64,000 bases of DNA from Synergistaceae bacterium (GTDB lineage Bacteria; Synergistota; Synergistia; Synergistales; Thermovirgaceae). The notes below the pieces were generated by a model. That model ran no database searches and was not told the origin of the DNA. It was given only the letters and a program-made list of their open reading frames with translations. The translations under genes were made by a program, and so were the position numbers. Location of the stretch: contig JAAYDT010000035.1 of assembly GCA_012729145.1 (NCBI GenBank), positions 1 to 64,000 on the forward strand, in the 5' to 3' direction. The stretch's first letter is position 1. Each line of letters begins with the position of its first letter. This document shows, piece after piece, positions 1 through 7,751 of the stretch.

Positions 1-41
1 CTGGACAGAATCCTCCAGCTGTGGTACTACTATCTTCGCTT

Positions 42-127
42 GCCGGAGTGGCGGAATGGCAGACGCAGCGGACTCAAAATCCGCCGGGCTTTGGCCTGTG
101 GGGGTTCGAGTCCCCCCTCCGGCACCA
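42..127 (+). tRNA. tRNA-Leu (anticodon CAA), CCA encoded
   Basis: Cloverleaf read by eye. The 7-bp acceptor stem is GCCGGAG (42-48) with CTCCGGC (117-123), followed by A and an encoded CCA. The anticodon stem GCGGA/TCCGC encloses the loop CTCAAAA, giving anticodon CAA. A long variable arm (about GGGCTTTGGCCTG) and a T-loop GTTCGAGTC follow. The long variable arm makes this a class II tRNA, consistent with leucine. Confidence 0.95.
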
Positions 128-139
128 TATGTTAACTAT

Positions 140-173
140 CAAGGGGGTCCCCGATCTATCGGAGACCCCCTTG
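140..173 (+). terminator. Strong hairpin after tRNA-Leu, likely terminator
   Basis: A perfect 10-bp stem, CAAGGGGGTC (140-149) with GACCCCCTTG (164-173), extends inward as CCGAT/ATCGG. The downstream sequence ATCTCGTTTACTT is only moderately T-rich, so efficient Rho-independent termination is likely but not certain. Confidence 0.6.
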
Positions 174-289
174 ATCTCGTTTACTTCTGTCATCTCCAGG
201 GCAAGGGTACGGAGACAGGTCAGGGCACTTACGGGCAGAGTTATCCCTTGAAAAATGGTGTCCTGCCCGTAAGATAACGAACAGCGCCG

Positions 290-505
290 CTATTTCCCTC
301 TCCTCTCCTCCAGGAACCTTGCGAACCCCTTGAAAGAGTAGTCCTGATCGCGGTCCATCTCCGGGTCGACAAGCCGGTAGAAGCAGACGGGTATGCACTC
401 TTCCGCAAGGTTTTTCGCGATGCAGGGTGTACACCCCTTGTCGTGGTTCGAGGGGTGAGCCGGACATTCAAGATCCACACAGGTGCAGAAAGGTACTTTT
501 GCCAT
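290..505 (-). CDS. Small cysteine-rich protein (DUF6485-like)
   Basis: A 71-residue protein with six cysteines, arranged as CTC near the N terminus, C14, then CTPC and C..VC. It contains a HDKGCTPC segment followed by a basic/acidic tail. It resembles the short Cys-rich DUF6485 proteins of anaerobes, whose function is unknown; a metal- or Fe-S-binding role is only an inference from the cysteine pattern. The ATG is preceded by a good GGGAGGG ribosome site (minus strand). It is transcribed away from the K+ transporter genes and toward the tRNA-Leu terminator, with no operon partner. Confidence 0.7.
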   Translation of the reverse strand: MAKVPFCTCVDLECPAHPSNHDKGCTPCIAKNLAEECIPVCFYRLVDPEMDRDQDYSFKGFARFLEERRGK

Positions 506-762
506 GAATAACCCTCCCCAAGATGCTGGTCCGAGTGAGGCACCAGTAGATCATACCAGAGTATTTCAACCGGCTCCACGCAAGAGATGCCGAACGGTGG
601 CTGGAACATAAGCAAAAGAATCGAATGGACGCAGACCTCCACGGATCGGCATGACAATTCTACCGTGGTAGAGGATAATCTTTCCGGTATAGATCGTTCC
701 GGGGAGGCTGTTGCCTTATAAGAACCAGGACATTTACCTCACTTCCCATAGAAAAAAAGATA

Positions 763-2043
763 GTGTTAGGGTTCCTTTCACTTATTGTTTCGGGGACATT
801 GCTTCTCCTGGTCTTGAACGCGGGGACGCGCCCCCTGGGGTTTATTGATGCCCTTTTCACTGCCACCTCAGCAGTATGCGTGACGGGACTAATTGTTGTA
901 GACACGGGGAAAGACCTTTCGTTGGCATCCCAGGGAGTTGTGCTGTTTATGATCCAACTGGGCGGCCTTGGTGTCATGACAGCCACCACGGCCTTTTTCC
1001 TCCTTATGAGGGAGAGGATCGGCCTCCGCCAGCGCATGTTCTTTGCAGGCGGGTTCGGGCTGGATTCCCCCTCCGGTGTGAAAAGTCTTCTTATCCGGAT
1101 ACTTTTTATAACCTTTGTGATAGAAGGTATCGGTATCATCCCCCTTTTCTTCGGGTTCCTGAACTCGGGAATGACCCATGGGAGTTCCCTCTACTATGCG
1201 GCCTTCCACAGCGTAAGCGCTTTTTGCAATGCAGGGTTCTCCCTGTTCTCTGATAATCTCGAAAGCTTTTCCAGGACCATACTGGTACCAGGAACAGTTA
1301 TTGGCCTCGTGGTTATCGGCGGGTTGGGTTTTGTCGTACTGAACGACTTGAGAGAGATGTTCCGGCGGGCAGAAAAGATTTCCCTTCAGACGAAACTTGT
1401 CCTTGTTACGACCGTTCTTCTCGTTATTTCTGGATCTGTGGTCCTGGTCTTGACGGAGTGGGGAAGCGCATTTGGAGATCTTCAGCCAGGCTGGAAGGTC
1501 TGGAACGGGATCTTCGCGAGTATCACTCCCAGAACAGCGGGGTTCGATACGGTTGCCCCGGCGAACTTTTCTTCAGCAGGGATCTTCGTGCTTGTGCTGC
1601 TAATGCTGATTGGAGCTTCTCCAGGCTCCACAGGGGGAGGTTTCAAGACGACCACTCTTGCGATCCTGATGGTTTCGTCATGGAGTTTCCTGAAAGGACG
1701 CCATGAAGTCCAATTATGGAACAGGAGGCTGCCCTTCCATGTCGTTCAAAGATCGATCACGGTGGTCGTTCTTTACCTTGGCACACTGCTTGTGGGTATG
1801 GGGTTGCTGGCCCTGATCGAGCCCTTCCCCTTCAGAACGCTTCTTTTTGAGGCTGTTTCGGCTCTCGGGACGGTGGGGCTGTCGCTTGGGGTGACCCCCG
1901 AATTGACCTATGCGGGCAAGATCGTGCTTGTCCTGATGATGTTCTGGGGCAGAGTCGGGATAGTGACGTTCCTTTACAGCCTATTGAAGCGCGAGATCAG
2001 GGAGAGGGTGTCCTACCCGTCGGAAGAGGTTCCTGTAGGTTAG
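763..2043 (+). CDS. ktrB: KtrB/TrkH-family K+ uptake channel subunit
   Basis: Integral membrane ion-conducting subunit of a Ktr/Trk potassium uptake system, driven by membrane potential or Na+. The four pseudo-repeated pore loops are visible: SAVCVTGL (about 36-43), SVSAFCNAGFS (150-160), SITPRTAGF (253-261) and SALGTVGLS (366-374). The family signature GASPGSTGGGFKTTT is at about 284-298. The listed start is a GTG. The frame is open back to 679, and the residues before it (ending LPIEKKI) look like a natural KtrB N terminus, so translation probably begins upstream near 718 behind GGGGAGG at 701-707, where no ATG/GTG/TTG is in frame. The ktrA gene follows after 15 bp. Confidence 0.93.
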   Translation: MLGFLSLIVSGTLLLLVLNAGTRPLGFIDALFTATSAVCVTGLIVVDTGKDLSLASQGVVLFMIQLGGLGVMTATTAFFLLMRERIGLRQRMFFAGGFGLDSPSGVKSLLIRILFITFVIEGIGIIPLFFGFLNSGMTHGSSLYYAAFHSVSAFCNAGFSLFSDNLESFSRTILVPGTVIGLVVIGGLGFVVLNDLREMFRRAEKISLQTKLVLVTTVLLVISGSVVLVLTEWGSAFGDLQPGWKVWNGIFASITPRTAGFDTVAPANFSSAGIFVLVLLMLIGASPGSTGGGFKTTTLAILMVSSWSFLKGRHEVQLWNRRLPFHVVQRSITVVVLYLGTLLVGMGLLALIEPFPFRTLLFEAVSALGTVGLSLGVTPELTYAGKIVLVLMMFWGRVGIVTFLYSLLKREIRERVSYPSEEVPVG

Positions 2044-2058
2044 AAGGGGGAGAAAAAG

Positions 2059-2739
2059 ATGACAAAGAAAGACCGTAAAAACAGGAGCAAACACAGAGTT
2101 GTCCTGGTCGTAGGGCTCGGGAGGTTCGGACAGGCTCTCTGCAAATCCCTCGTTGAGCAAGGAAACCAGGTTATCGCTGTTGACCGGTCAAGACAGCTTG
2201 TTGAAGAGATGGCGGATATTGTCGATATTTCGGTCCAGGCTGATGCTACCGATGCAGAAGCACTTCAGAAGATCGGCGCAAAAGAGGCCGATATTGCTGT
2301 GGTTGCCATCGGGGGGAATGTTGAGGCAAGCATCCTTACAACGACGATCCTGAAGGACCTGGAGATACCAGAGGTCATAGCGAGGGCGCAAAACAATATA
2401 CACGCGCGAGTCCTTGCCAGGGTGGGCGCTACCCGGGTAGTGTTCCCCGAGAAGGACATGGGGGAACGCCTTGCGGCGATCATGATGCATCCCTGGATGT
2501 CGCATTTTGCCCAGCTGCCCGGTTCTTCCTTTTACCTTGGTGAGATAAGTCCCCTTGCCGAAATGGAAGGGAAGACGCTTGCCGAACTTGACTTCCGGAC
2601 CCGTTACAATGCTGTCGTCCTGTACATTAAAAGATCGGGTGAAAGGTTCATCCCCAAGGCAGATACAGTCATCCGGAACGACGACAGGATTCTTGTTGCA
2701 GGACTCAAGGAAGATATTGAAGAGTGGATCGAGGATTGA
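2059..2739 (+). CDS. ktrA: KtrA/TrkA-family K+ uptake regulatory subunit
   Basis: Cytoplasmic RCK protein that gates the adjacent KtrB channel in response to nucleotides (ATP/ADP or NAD). The N-terminal Rossmann RCK_N domain shows GLGRFG at 19-24, with an acidic residue ending the second strand (VIAVD). The C-terminal TrkA_C domain spans about 140-226. Length 226 aa is typical of single-RCK KtrA. GGGGGAG precedes the ATG. A hairpin overlapping the stop codon probably ends the two-gene transcript. Confidence 0.93.
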   Translation: MTKKDRKNRSKHRVVLVVGLGRFGQALCKSLVEQGNQVIAVDRSRQLVEEMADIVDISVQADATDAEALQKIGAKEADIAVVAIGGNVEASILTTTILKDLEIPEVIARAQNNIHARVLARVGATRVVFPEKDMGERLAAIMMHPWMSHFAQLPGSSFYLGEISPLAEMEGKTLAELDFRTRYNAVVLYIKRSGERFIPKADTVIRNDDRILVAGLKEDIEEWIED

Positions 2740-2760
2740 GACCGGACCGGTCTCCAATCC
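2733..2760 (+). terminator. Hairpin overlapping the ktrA stop codon
   Basis: GGATTGAGACCGG (2733-2745) pairs with CCGGTCTCCAATCC (2747-2760) with one bulged base. The TGA stop (2737-2739) lies inside the 5' arm. There is no T-tract after it, so it may act as an mRNA 3'-end stabiliser or a weak terminator. Confidence 0.5.
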
Positions 2761-2903
2761 CGATATAGTCGGAATTCTTCCCCGTGAACGGATAATGAAA
2801 TGAAAGGTACCGGAAACATTCTTTCCACGCTGGAAATGCATGCAGGCAAAAGATACGACTCCCCCCTTTGCCCAATTCCCAAGGGAGAAGCCAGTTACTT
2901 GCG

Positions 2904-2916
2904 ATTGATTATCAAT
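2904..2916. promoter_or_regulatory. 13-bp palindrome, Fur-box-like operator candidate
   Basis: ATTGAT-T-ATCAAT is a perfect 6-1-6 palindrome about 16 bp upstream of a TATAAC -10-like element (2933-2938) and of the Moco riboswitch. It resembles the core of Fur-family boxes (GATnATC). A related GATAA-GGA-TTATC repeat lies before the third oxyanion transporter. Binding by a Fur-family protein is inferred only. Confidence 0.35.
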
Positions 2917-2940
2917 AGTGTTAGCATCTGTGTATAACTC

Positions 2941-3038
2941 CCTCCGAGCCTACCTGTCTAAGGGGAATGGACCTATGACAGGAGGCCGAAAGGGTGTCGC
3001 TGGAAACGGCGGCGCCTCCCGTGTTTGGGAAGGAGGGG
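2941..3038 (+). promoter_or_regulatory. Moco riboswitch (molybdenum/tungsten cofactor sensing RNA)
   Basis: The conserved Moco RNA blocks appear in order: CTCCGAGCC (2942-2950), GGCCGAAAGGG (2983-2993), a GGAAAC tetraloop-type hairpin (about 3002-3007), GCGCCTCCC (3012-3020) and GGGAAGGAGG (3027-3036) closing P1. These are the landmarks of the Moco RNA family, which binds the Mo/W pyranopterin cofactor. It precedes the first oxyanion ABC transporter. A terminator at 3055-3088 fits transcriptional attenuation. The same blocks recur at three other places in this window. Confidence 0.85.
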
Positions 3039-3054
3039 CCGCTGTCATTATGCG

Positions 3055-3088
3055 TGCCCTCTTCCTGTAGCCAGGAGGGGGCATTTTT
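3055..3088 (+). terminator. Riboswitch-controlled intrinsic terminator (attenuator)
   Basis: TGCCCTCTTCCTG (3055-3067) pairs with CAGGAGGGGGCA (3072-3083) with one bulge and one G-T pair, followed directly by TTTTT. It sits between the Moco riboswitch and the transporter start at 3107. Confidence 0.75.
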
Positions 3089-3106
3089 AATGGAGGTGTT
3101 CGGAAT

Positions 3107-3889
3107 ATGAGGAAACTTGTAACGGCAATGCTGCTCCTGGTCTTGTCCTTATCTGTGTCTTTTGTTCCTGTGGCAGTCGCGACGGAGGAACCCCTGGTGG
3201 TCTACTGCGGGGCGGGGCTGATGAAGCCAATGGATGAACTCAAGGAAGCATTCGAGCAGGAGGCGGGGATCCCCGTAAGGATGATCTATGCCGGTTCTGG
3301 CGAGCTTTTCGGAATGATATCCACCAGGCAGGAGGGCGACGTCTATATTCCCGGTGACATCAAGTACACCAATGATGCCCTGGAGAAAGGCATATCCATC
3401 AAGGACGGTATGGAGACGATATGCTATCACGTGCCGGTCATCCTTGTACCTGCGGGGAACCCTGGAAAGGTAAACTCCCTGGAGGACCTCGGCAAGGAAG
3501 GCGTCAGGGTGGCTTTGGCGGATGAAAAGGCGGCAGCCATAGGGAATGTGACCGTAGCTCTTCTGAAGAAGAACAACATCCTGGACCAGGTCACAAAAAA
3601 TGTTGTAACAAAACCGAGCACCACCAACCAGCTGTTGATATACACCGCGACGGCCCAGGTGGATGCGACCATAGCCTGGGAAGACCAGGCCCTCTGGGGC
3701 GAGGGCAAGGGGAAAATAGAAGTGGTACGGATACCCTCTGAAAAGAACCTGATCAAGACGATACCCGCATCGGTAGTTACCTATACCAGGAGACCGGAAG
3801 ACGCGAAGGCCTTTATCCGTTTCATTACTTCCGAAGAGAGCAGATCTGTCTGGGATAACTGGGGTTTCCCGATAGAGAAGCCTCAATAG
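3107..3889 (+). CDS. Molybdate/tungstate ABC transporter, periplasmic binding protein
   Basis: ModA-family oxyanion-binding protein, 260 aa, with a signal peptide of about 26 residues (basic start, hydrophobic core, cut near VAVAT). The mature start EEPLVVYCGAGLMKPMDEL is the usual ModA/WtpA first strand and anion-binding loop. Later landmarks are GSGELFGMI, YIPGD, a ligand-binding Thr/Ser-rich segment (KPSTTNQLL) and TIAWED. It captures MoO4 or WO4 and passes it to the permease encoded 6 bp downstream. It differs clearly from the two other oxyanion-binding proteins in the window, so specificity (Mo versus W) cannot be assigned from sequence. It is controlled by the upstream Moco riboswitch. 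Confidence 0.85.
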   Translation: MRKLVTAMLLLVLSLSVSFVPVAVATEEPLVVYCGAGLMKPMDELKEAFEQEAGIPVRMIYAGSGELFGMISTRQEGDVYIPGDIKYTNDALEKGISIKDGMETICYHVPVILVPAGNPGKVNSLEDLGKEGVRVALADEKAAAIGNVTVALLKKNNILDQVTKNVVTKPSTTNQLLIYTATAQVDATIAWEDQALWGEGKGKIEVVRIPSEKNLIKTIPASVVTYTRRPEDAKAFIRFITSEESRSVWDNWGFPIEKPQ

Positions 3890-3895
3890 ACAGTT

Positions 3896-4681
3896 ATGAG
3901 CAACAGGATATTCAAGGCAGCCCTGGGGGGAGTGACAGTCCTGTTCTCGGGGCTGCTGATCTGGGCGATCCTTTCCCTTATCCTTATGCCCGAGGTATCG
4001 GAGTTCGTCGAGAGCACCCTTTCCGAGGAGATGCTCTACAGCATAAGGCTGTCTCTTTTCACCAGCCTGATCTCCGTGGCGCTGGTGATGGTGCTCGCCG
4101 TTTCGATAGGTTTTGTACTGGCCCGATTCACCTTCCCGGGGCATAACCTTCTGAGAACCATAGTCGACCTGCCCATGGCGTTCCCTGAGCTGGTCCTTGG
4201 GCTGTGCCTCCTTCTCCTTTTCGGTCATGCACCTTTCGGGAAGTGGCTTCAGTCAATGGGAGTGAACGTGGTTTTCAGCAAATATTCCATCGTAGTCGCC
4301 CAGGTCTTCACAGCAGCTCCGTACGCCATCAGGGTCGTCTACGGTACCTTCAGGGGGATCAGCCCGAGGTACGAGATGGTCGCCCGGAGCCTCGGCTGCG
4401 GGCTGCTGGGCAGTTTTTTAAGGGTCTCCGTTCCGATGGCCAAGGGCGGCCTTTTCGCTGCGGCGGTAATCGCCTTTGCCCGGTGCATGGGATGTTTCGG
4501 GACTGTACTCATCCTGGCAGGCGGCACCCGAATGTACACCGAGACCCTTCCCATAACCCTTTACCTGAATATATCCTACGGCAACCTGGCCATGGCCATG
4601 TCTTCAGGGATCATCCTGATATTCATATCCCTCGGGGCGATCATCGTATTCGAGGTTCTGAACCAGGAGGTGGTCCTGTAG
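3896..4681 (+). CDS. Molybdate/tungstate ABC transporter, permease
   Basis: Inner-membrane permease of 261 aa with about six hydrophobic helices and the BPD_transp_1 fold. The coupling loop that contacts the ATPase is visible as EMVARSLGCGLLGSF followed by PMAKGGLF. It starts 6 bp after the binding protein stop, and its TAG is directly followed by the ATG of the ATPase gene, so it is the middle gene of a three-gene operon. The paired copy is presumably the same polypeptide, since only one permease gene is present. Confidence 0.85.
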   Translation: MSNRIFKAALGGVTVLFSGLLIWAILSLILMPEVSEFVESTLSEEMLYSIRLSLFTSLISVALVMVLAVSIGFVLARFTFPGHNLLRTIVDLPMAFPELVLGLCLLLLFGHAPFGKWLQSMGVNVVFSKYSIVVAQVFTAAPYAIRVVYGTFRGISPRYEMVARSLGCGLLGSFLRVSVPMAKGGLFAAAVIAFARCMGCFGTVLILAGGTRMYTETLPITLYLNISYGNLAMAMSSGIILIFISLGAIIVFEVLNQEVVL

Positions 4682-5788
4682 ATGGACCTGCTTTCTGTAA
4701 GGAACCTCTCCGTCGACCTGGGCAACTTCAGCCTCAAGGATATATCCTTCGGGGTGCCGGAAGGGTCGTACTGCTGCCTGCTGGGCGCTTCCGGCGCCGG
4801 CAAGAGCGTGCTCCTGGAGACGATCATAGGTGCTTTCCGCCCGAAACAGGGGAAGGTCTACCTCAGGGGGACCGACGTGACAGCATGGCCGCCTGAAAGG
4901 AGGAGGCTGGGCATTGTCTACCAGGACTATATGCTTTTCCCCCATCTGGATGTCCGGGGCAACATCGCCTTCGGTCTTAAAGGTCAGGGGCTGACAACTG
5001 ACAAGATCGATCCCAGGGTCATGAAGATCTCCAGGCAGCTTGACATCGAAGACCTTCTTGAACGGGATATTGCCACTCTCTCGGGAGGAGAGCAGCAGCG
5101 TGTCGCCCTGGCGAGGGCCCTCGTGACCGAACCGGAGATCCTTCTGCTCGATGAGGCTTTCAGCGCTCTTGACGTGAATACCAGGGAGAGGCTTCGCACA
5201 ATGATGGCCCGGGTCGTCCGTGAGATCGGCATTACCGTTCTGCATGTAACCCATGACCGGGAAGATGTATGGGCCCTGGCCACCCACGTGGCTGTCATCA
5301 ACGATGGGGAAATGCTCCAGCACGGGACTCCCGAAGATCTTTTCAGGCGTCCCAGGCCGGGGCACGTGGCCAGCATTATGGGGGCCGGCAACATTATTTC
5401 CGGGGAGGTGGTCAGTGAGACCGGGGCCGACCTGGGTATTGTCCTTGCCAACGGGATCCGGCTCTATTCGTCGGAGAACCTGACCATGGGGAGCGATGTT
5501 ACCCTGTCGATAAGGCCAGAGGATATCATGGTTGCCAGGGATGAGTCGGTCATCTCGGCCAGGAACAGGATACCCGTTACACTTTCAGAGATAAAGCGCC
5601 GGGGGCCGCTGACCTGGCTGACAGGAAGATCAGGGGATCTTGAACTTATTGCGATGGTCACCTCGAGCGGCTATGAATCCCTGGAAACCTCCCCGGGGGA
5701 CATGTGCTTTTTCATCTTCAAGGCGAGTTCGCTCTGCCTGATCGAGGAGAACTTCCAGAAAATAGTATTGGCATCGAATTTTTCGTAA
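4682..5788 (+). CDS. Molybdate/tungstate ABC transporter, ATP-binding protein
   Basis: ATPase subunit, 368 aa. It shows Walker A GASGAGKS (about 37-44), a Q-loop in YQDY, signature [15 protein letters not shown], Walker B LLLDEAFSALD and the switch His in VTHD. A C-terminal extension from about residue 235 contains a TOBE-type regulatory region (SIRPEDIMV), as in ModC/WtpC proteins where it can bind oxyanion. The start ATG immediately follows the permease stop. It energises uptake by the two preceding gene products. Confidence 0.88.
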   Translation: MDLLSVRNLSVDLGNFSLKDISFGVPEGSYCCLLGASGAGKSVLLETIIGAFRPKQGKVYLRGTDVTAWPPERRRLGIVYQDYMLFPHLDVRGNIAFGLKGQGLTTDKIDPRVMKISRQLDIEDLLERDIATLSGGEQQRVALARALVTEPEILLLDEAFSALDVNTRERLRTMMARVVREIGITVLHVTHDREDVWALATHVAVINDGEMLQHGTPEDLFRRPRPGHVASIMGAGNIISGEVVSETGADLGIVLANGIRLYSSENLTMGSDVTLSIRPEDIMVARDESVISARNRIPVTLSEIKRRGPLTWLTGRSGDLELIAMVTSSGYESLETSPGDMCFFIFKASSLCLIEENFQKIVLASNFS

Positions 5789-5802
5789 CCGGGGAGATAG
5801 TT

Positions 5803-6315
5803 ATGGAACCTATAAAATACTCAGCCATCGGGATCATCCGGACCCCTCACAGGTCCAGGGAGGGGACACCCATACAACCGTCGGGAGCCAGGGGTGTATT
5901 GGGCCGCATAGAGTTGTATGAGGATCTCAGGGAAGGTCTTAAAGACCTGGAAGGATTCTCTCACCTGATCCTTCTTTATCATTTTCACCTTTCGGAAGGC
6001 TACGAACTTGCTGTAAAACCTTTTCTGGACCAGACGGTTCACGGTCTTTTTTCGACCAGGGCACCCAGGAGACCAAATGCGTTAGGCCTTTCAGTGGTAA
6101 GGCTTGTATCGATCATCGATGGGGTCCTTGTCGTTGATGGAGTGGACATGGTGGATGGTACCCCTTTGGTCGACATCAAACCTTTTGTCCCTGATTTCGA
6201 TGTCCCCGGAGGGGAGATCCGTACAGGGTGGCTGGAGCGGAATTCAGAAAGGGCCAGGGCTATAAGAGCGGACACGCGTTTTACCGGGGATATAAAACTG
6301 CCTCCAGAGAGTTGA
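5803..6315 (+). CDS. TrmO/TsaA-like tRNA m6t6A37 methyltransferase family protein
   Basis: A 170-aa beta-barrel TsaA/UPF0066 protein. Family marks are the opening IGIIRTPH, EDLREGLKDLEGFSHLILL, and FSTRAPRRPNALGLSVVRL followed by VDGTPLVDIKPFVP. Characterised TrmO uses SAM to N6-methylate t6A37 of tRNA. I chose ATG 5803 because GGGGAG lies just before it and an upstream in-frame start would overlap modC. It lies 14 bp after the transporter ATPase, so it is probably co-transcribed under the Moco riboswitch. That association suggests, but does not show, a role other than ordinary tRNA modification. Confidence 0.8.
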   Translation: MEPIKYSAIGIIRTPHRSREGTPIQPSGARGVLGRIELYEDLREGLKDLEGFSHLILLYHFHLSEGYELAVKPFLDQTVHGLFSTRAPRRPNALGLSVVRLVSIIDGVLVVDGVDMVDGTPLVDIKPFVPDFDVPGGEIRTGWLERNSERARAIRADTRFTGDIKLPPES

Positions 6316-6348
6316 CCTCAAGCGAAGTTTACGCGGTGATCCGTTCAA

Positions 6349-6375
6349 AGGGGATCCCTGAAGGGGGGGTCCCCT
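6349..6375 (+). terminator. Hairpin ending the first oxyanion-transport operon
   Basis: AGGGGATCCC (6349-6358) pairs with GGGGTCCCCT (6366-6375), ten base pairs with one wobble and a 7-nt loop. The downstream GTCATCTTC is only weakly T-rich. Confidence 0.5.
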
Positions 6376-6456
6376 GTCATCTTCAGGAAGCTTCTCTTTT
6401 CCCCCCAGGGACCTGGCTTACGAGGCGTCCCGTTTCATCGCGGTCTCACAATCAAT

Positions 6457-6609
6457 GATCTTCCGCGTTGCCACTATCGGTAATTCGGGAACATAGTGGA
6501 GAGTGTGCTGCAGAAGCTCAGGAAGATCACAGGTATTCCCGGACAGATCACGGTCAAGATCGAGGGTGGGGAGCATTATTTCACAGGGGCCAAAAAGGGA
6601 TCGGGATAA
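6457..6609 (+). pseudogene. Possible remnant of a small gene, one frameshift
   Basis: An ATG at 6457 opens MIFRVATIGNSG and then hits a stop. A one-base shift continues as NIVESVLQKLRKITGIPG and on to KKGSG, ending with TAA at 6607-6609. Both pieces look protein-like in composition, but I do not recognise the family. It could equally be a chance open stretch between convergent operons. Confidence 0.25.
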
Positions 6610-6623
6610 CTGACTCCCGGTTC

Positions 6624-7751
6624 TCAATTCCGGTATGCCAGTGTTGCCTCCAGCTTTGTCCCTGAGGCTTTCTCGAAAGAATTAGCAATTGTTCTTGCTC
6701 TTTGCAGCCTCACAAGCGCCGCAGCAAGGGCATCCGGGTCTGACGAGAATCTTTTCTCTATCAGTTTTCTTCTCTGCCTGAGGTCTACCACCCTGTTGCC
6801 AGAGGTGAGCTTGTCAGCAAGATAAAGCAGGGATCTTCCCGAAAGAAGAGGCTCGTCTTCTGGGAGTTCCATGTGGTACCTGACAAGATCCGCGGTCTCG
6901 GCAAAACCCCATAGTTCCAACATGTCGGCGGCCACATCGGCATGATGGCCAAGAGTCCGGGCCATGTCGTGGAGCAGCGCAGCAGCCTTCAGGAGTTCAG
7001 GATCCACATGATCAGTATCCCTTACAAGATTCGCCAGTCTGACTGCCACCTCCCCGACGACCCGGGAGTGTTCACGAACCTCCTGCGGAGTAGACAAGAT
7101 CTCCCAGAAGGCGAGGCACTCTCTTTCAGTGGGGACATTTCTTCTGATCGCGAGGGATCTCAGTTCCTGGTATTCTTCAAAAGTGTCCATCTCCATGACT
7201 GTTCCCTCGTCGGGCGTGTCCAGGGTCAGGGAGCTTGCTTCGTGCTGCTCAAGGAATCCTCGCAATCCCATAGGTCCTTCCCATCTCAGGATGCCTGGGA
7301 TCAGATCGCCCCGGATCAGAGGGGGATGCCCCCTCTGTCCCAGAAAAGCCGGGAAGACCGCCTCAAGCCCAAGGTTGCTCGAGAAGGACTTCTTCATCTC
7401 CCGGAGGGTGGCAGGCCTTACGAGGGGGATGTCGACAGGAAGAAGGAAAAAGGCCTCGAGGTCATCAGAAAGAGCCCTTACTCCAGTCTTAACCGACGAG
7501 AGCATCCCCTCCTCGAAACGGTCGTTGAACACAGTTCGGACCCCGCCGCCCGTCGCTTCCTTTTCGATCTCCTTGCGATGGAAACCTGAAACGACCACAA
7601 GATCTTCAACGTGGGCCTGGCGCATGGAGGATAGAACCTGATCAAGAGCCGAGGAGCCGGCGATCTCCAGAAGGGCCTTGCATCTTCCCATTCTCGACGA
7701 AAGCCCTCCAGCCAGCACAATGCCACCTGTCCGGAGTCGGACGTCGGTCAT
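6624..7751 (-). CDS. MocA-like molybdopterin nucleotidyltransferase fused to HD domain
   Basis: A two-domain protein of 375 aa. Residues about 8-200 form an NTP-transferase of the MobA/MocA class: GGIVLAGGLSSRMGRCKALL (nucleotide and Mg binding), PVDIPLVRP, and GHPPLIRGDL. MocA adds CMP to the molybdenum pterin, giving the cytosine-dinucleotide cofactor used by xanthine-oxidase-type enzymes. Residues about 210-330 carry an HD phosphohydrolase domain (HSRVVGEVA, LLHDMART, HHADV). The stop and start overlap by 4 bp with the upstream histidine phosphatase gene, so the two are translationally coupled. The likely client is the Mop-type enzyme at 16257. The HD substrate is unknown. Confidence 0.8.
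   Translation of the reverse strand: MTDVRLRTGGIVLAGGLSSRMGRCKALLEIAGSSALDQVLSSMRQAHVEDLVVVSGFHRKEIEKEATGGGVRTVFNDRFEEGMLSSVKTGVRALSDDLEAFFLLPVDIPLVRPATLREMKKSFSSNLGLEAVFPAFLGQRGHPPLIRGDLIPGILRWEGPMGLRGFLEQHEASSLTLDTPDEGTVMEMDTFEEYQELRSLAIRRNVPTERECLAFWEILSTPQEVREHSRVVGEVAVRLANLVRDTDHVDPELLKAAALLHDMARTLGHHADVAADMLELWGFAETADLVRYHMELPEDEPLLSGRSLLYLADKLTSGNRVVDLRQRRKLIEKRFSSDPDALAAALVRLQRARTIANSFEKASGTKLEATLAYRN

Noticed and set aside
3149-4228. Minus-strand open frame of 359 codons across the first oxyanion transporter genes
   Set aside because: It overlaps two recognised genes, has low-complexity Gln/His/Arg-rich composition and no ribosome site.
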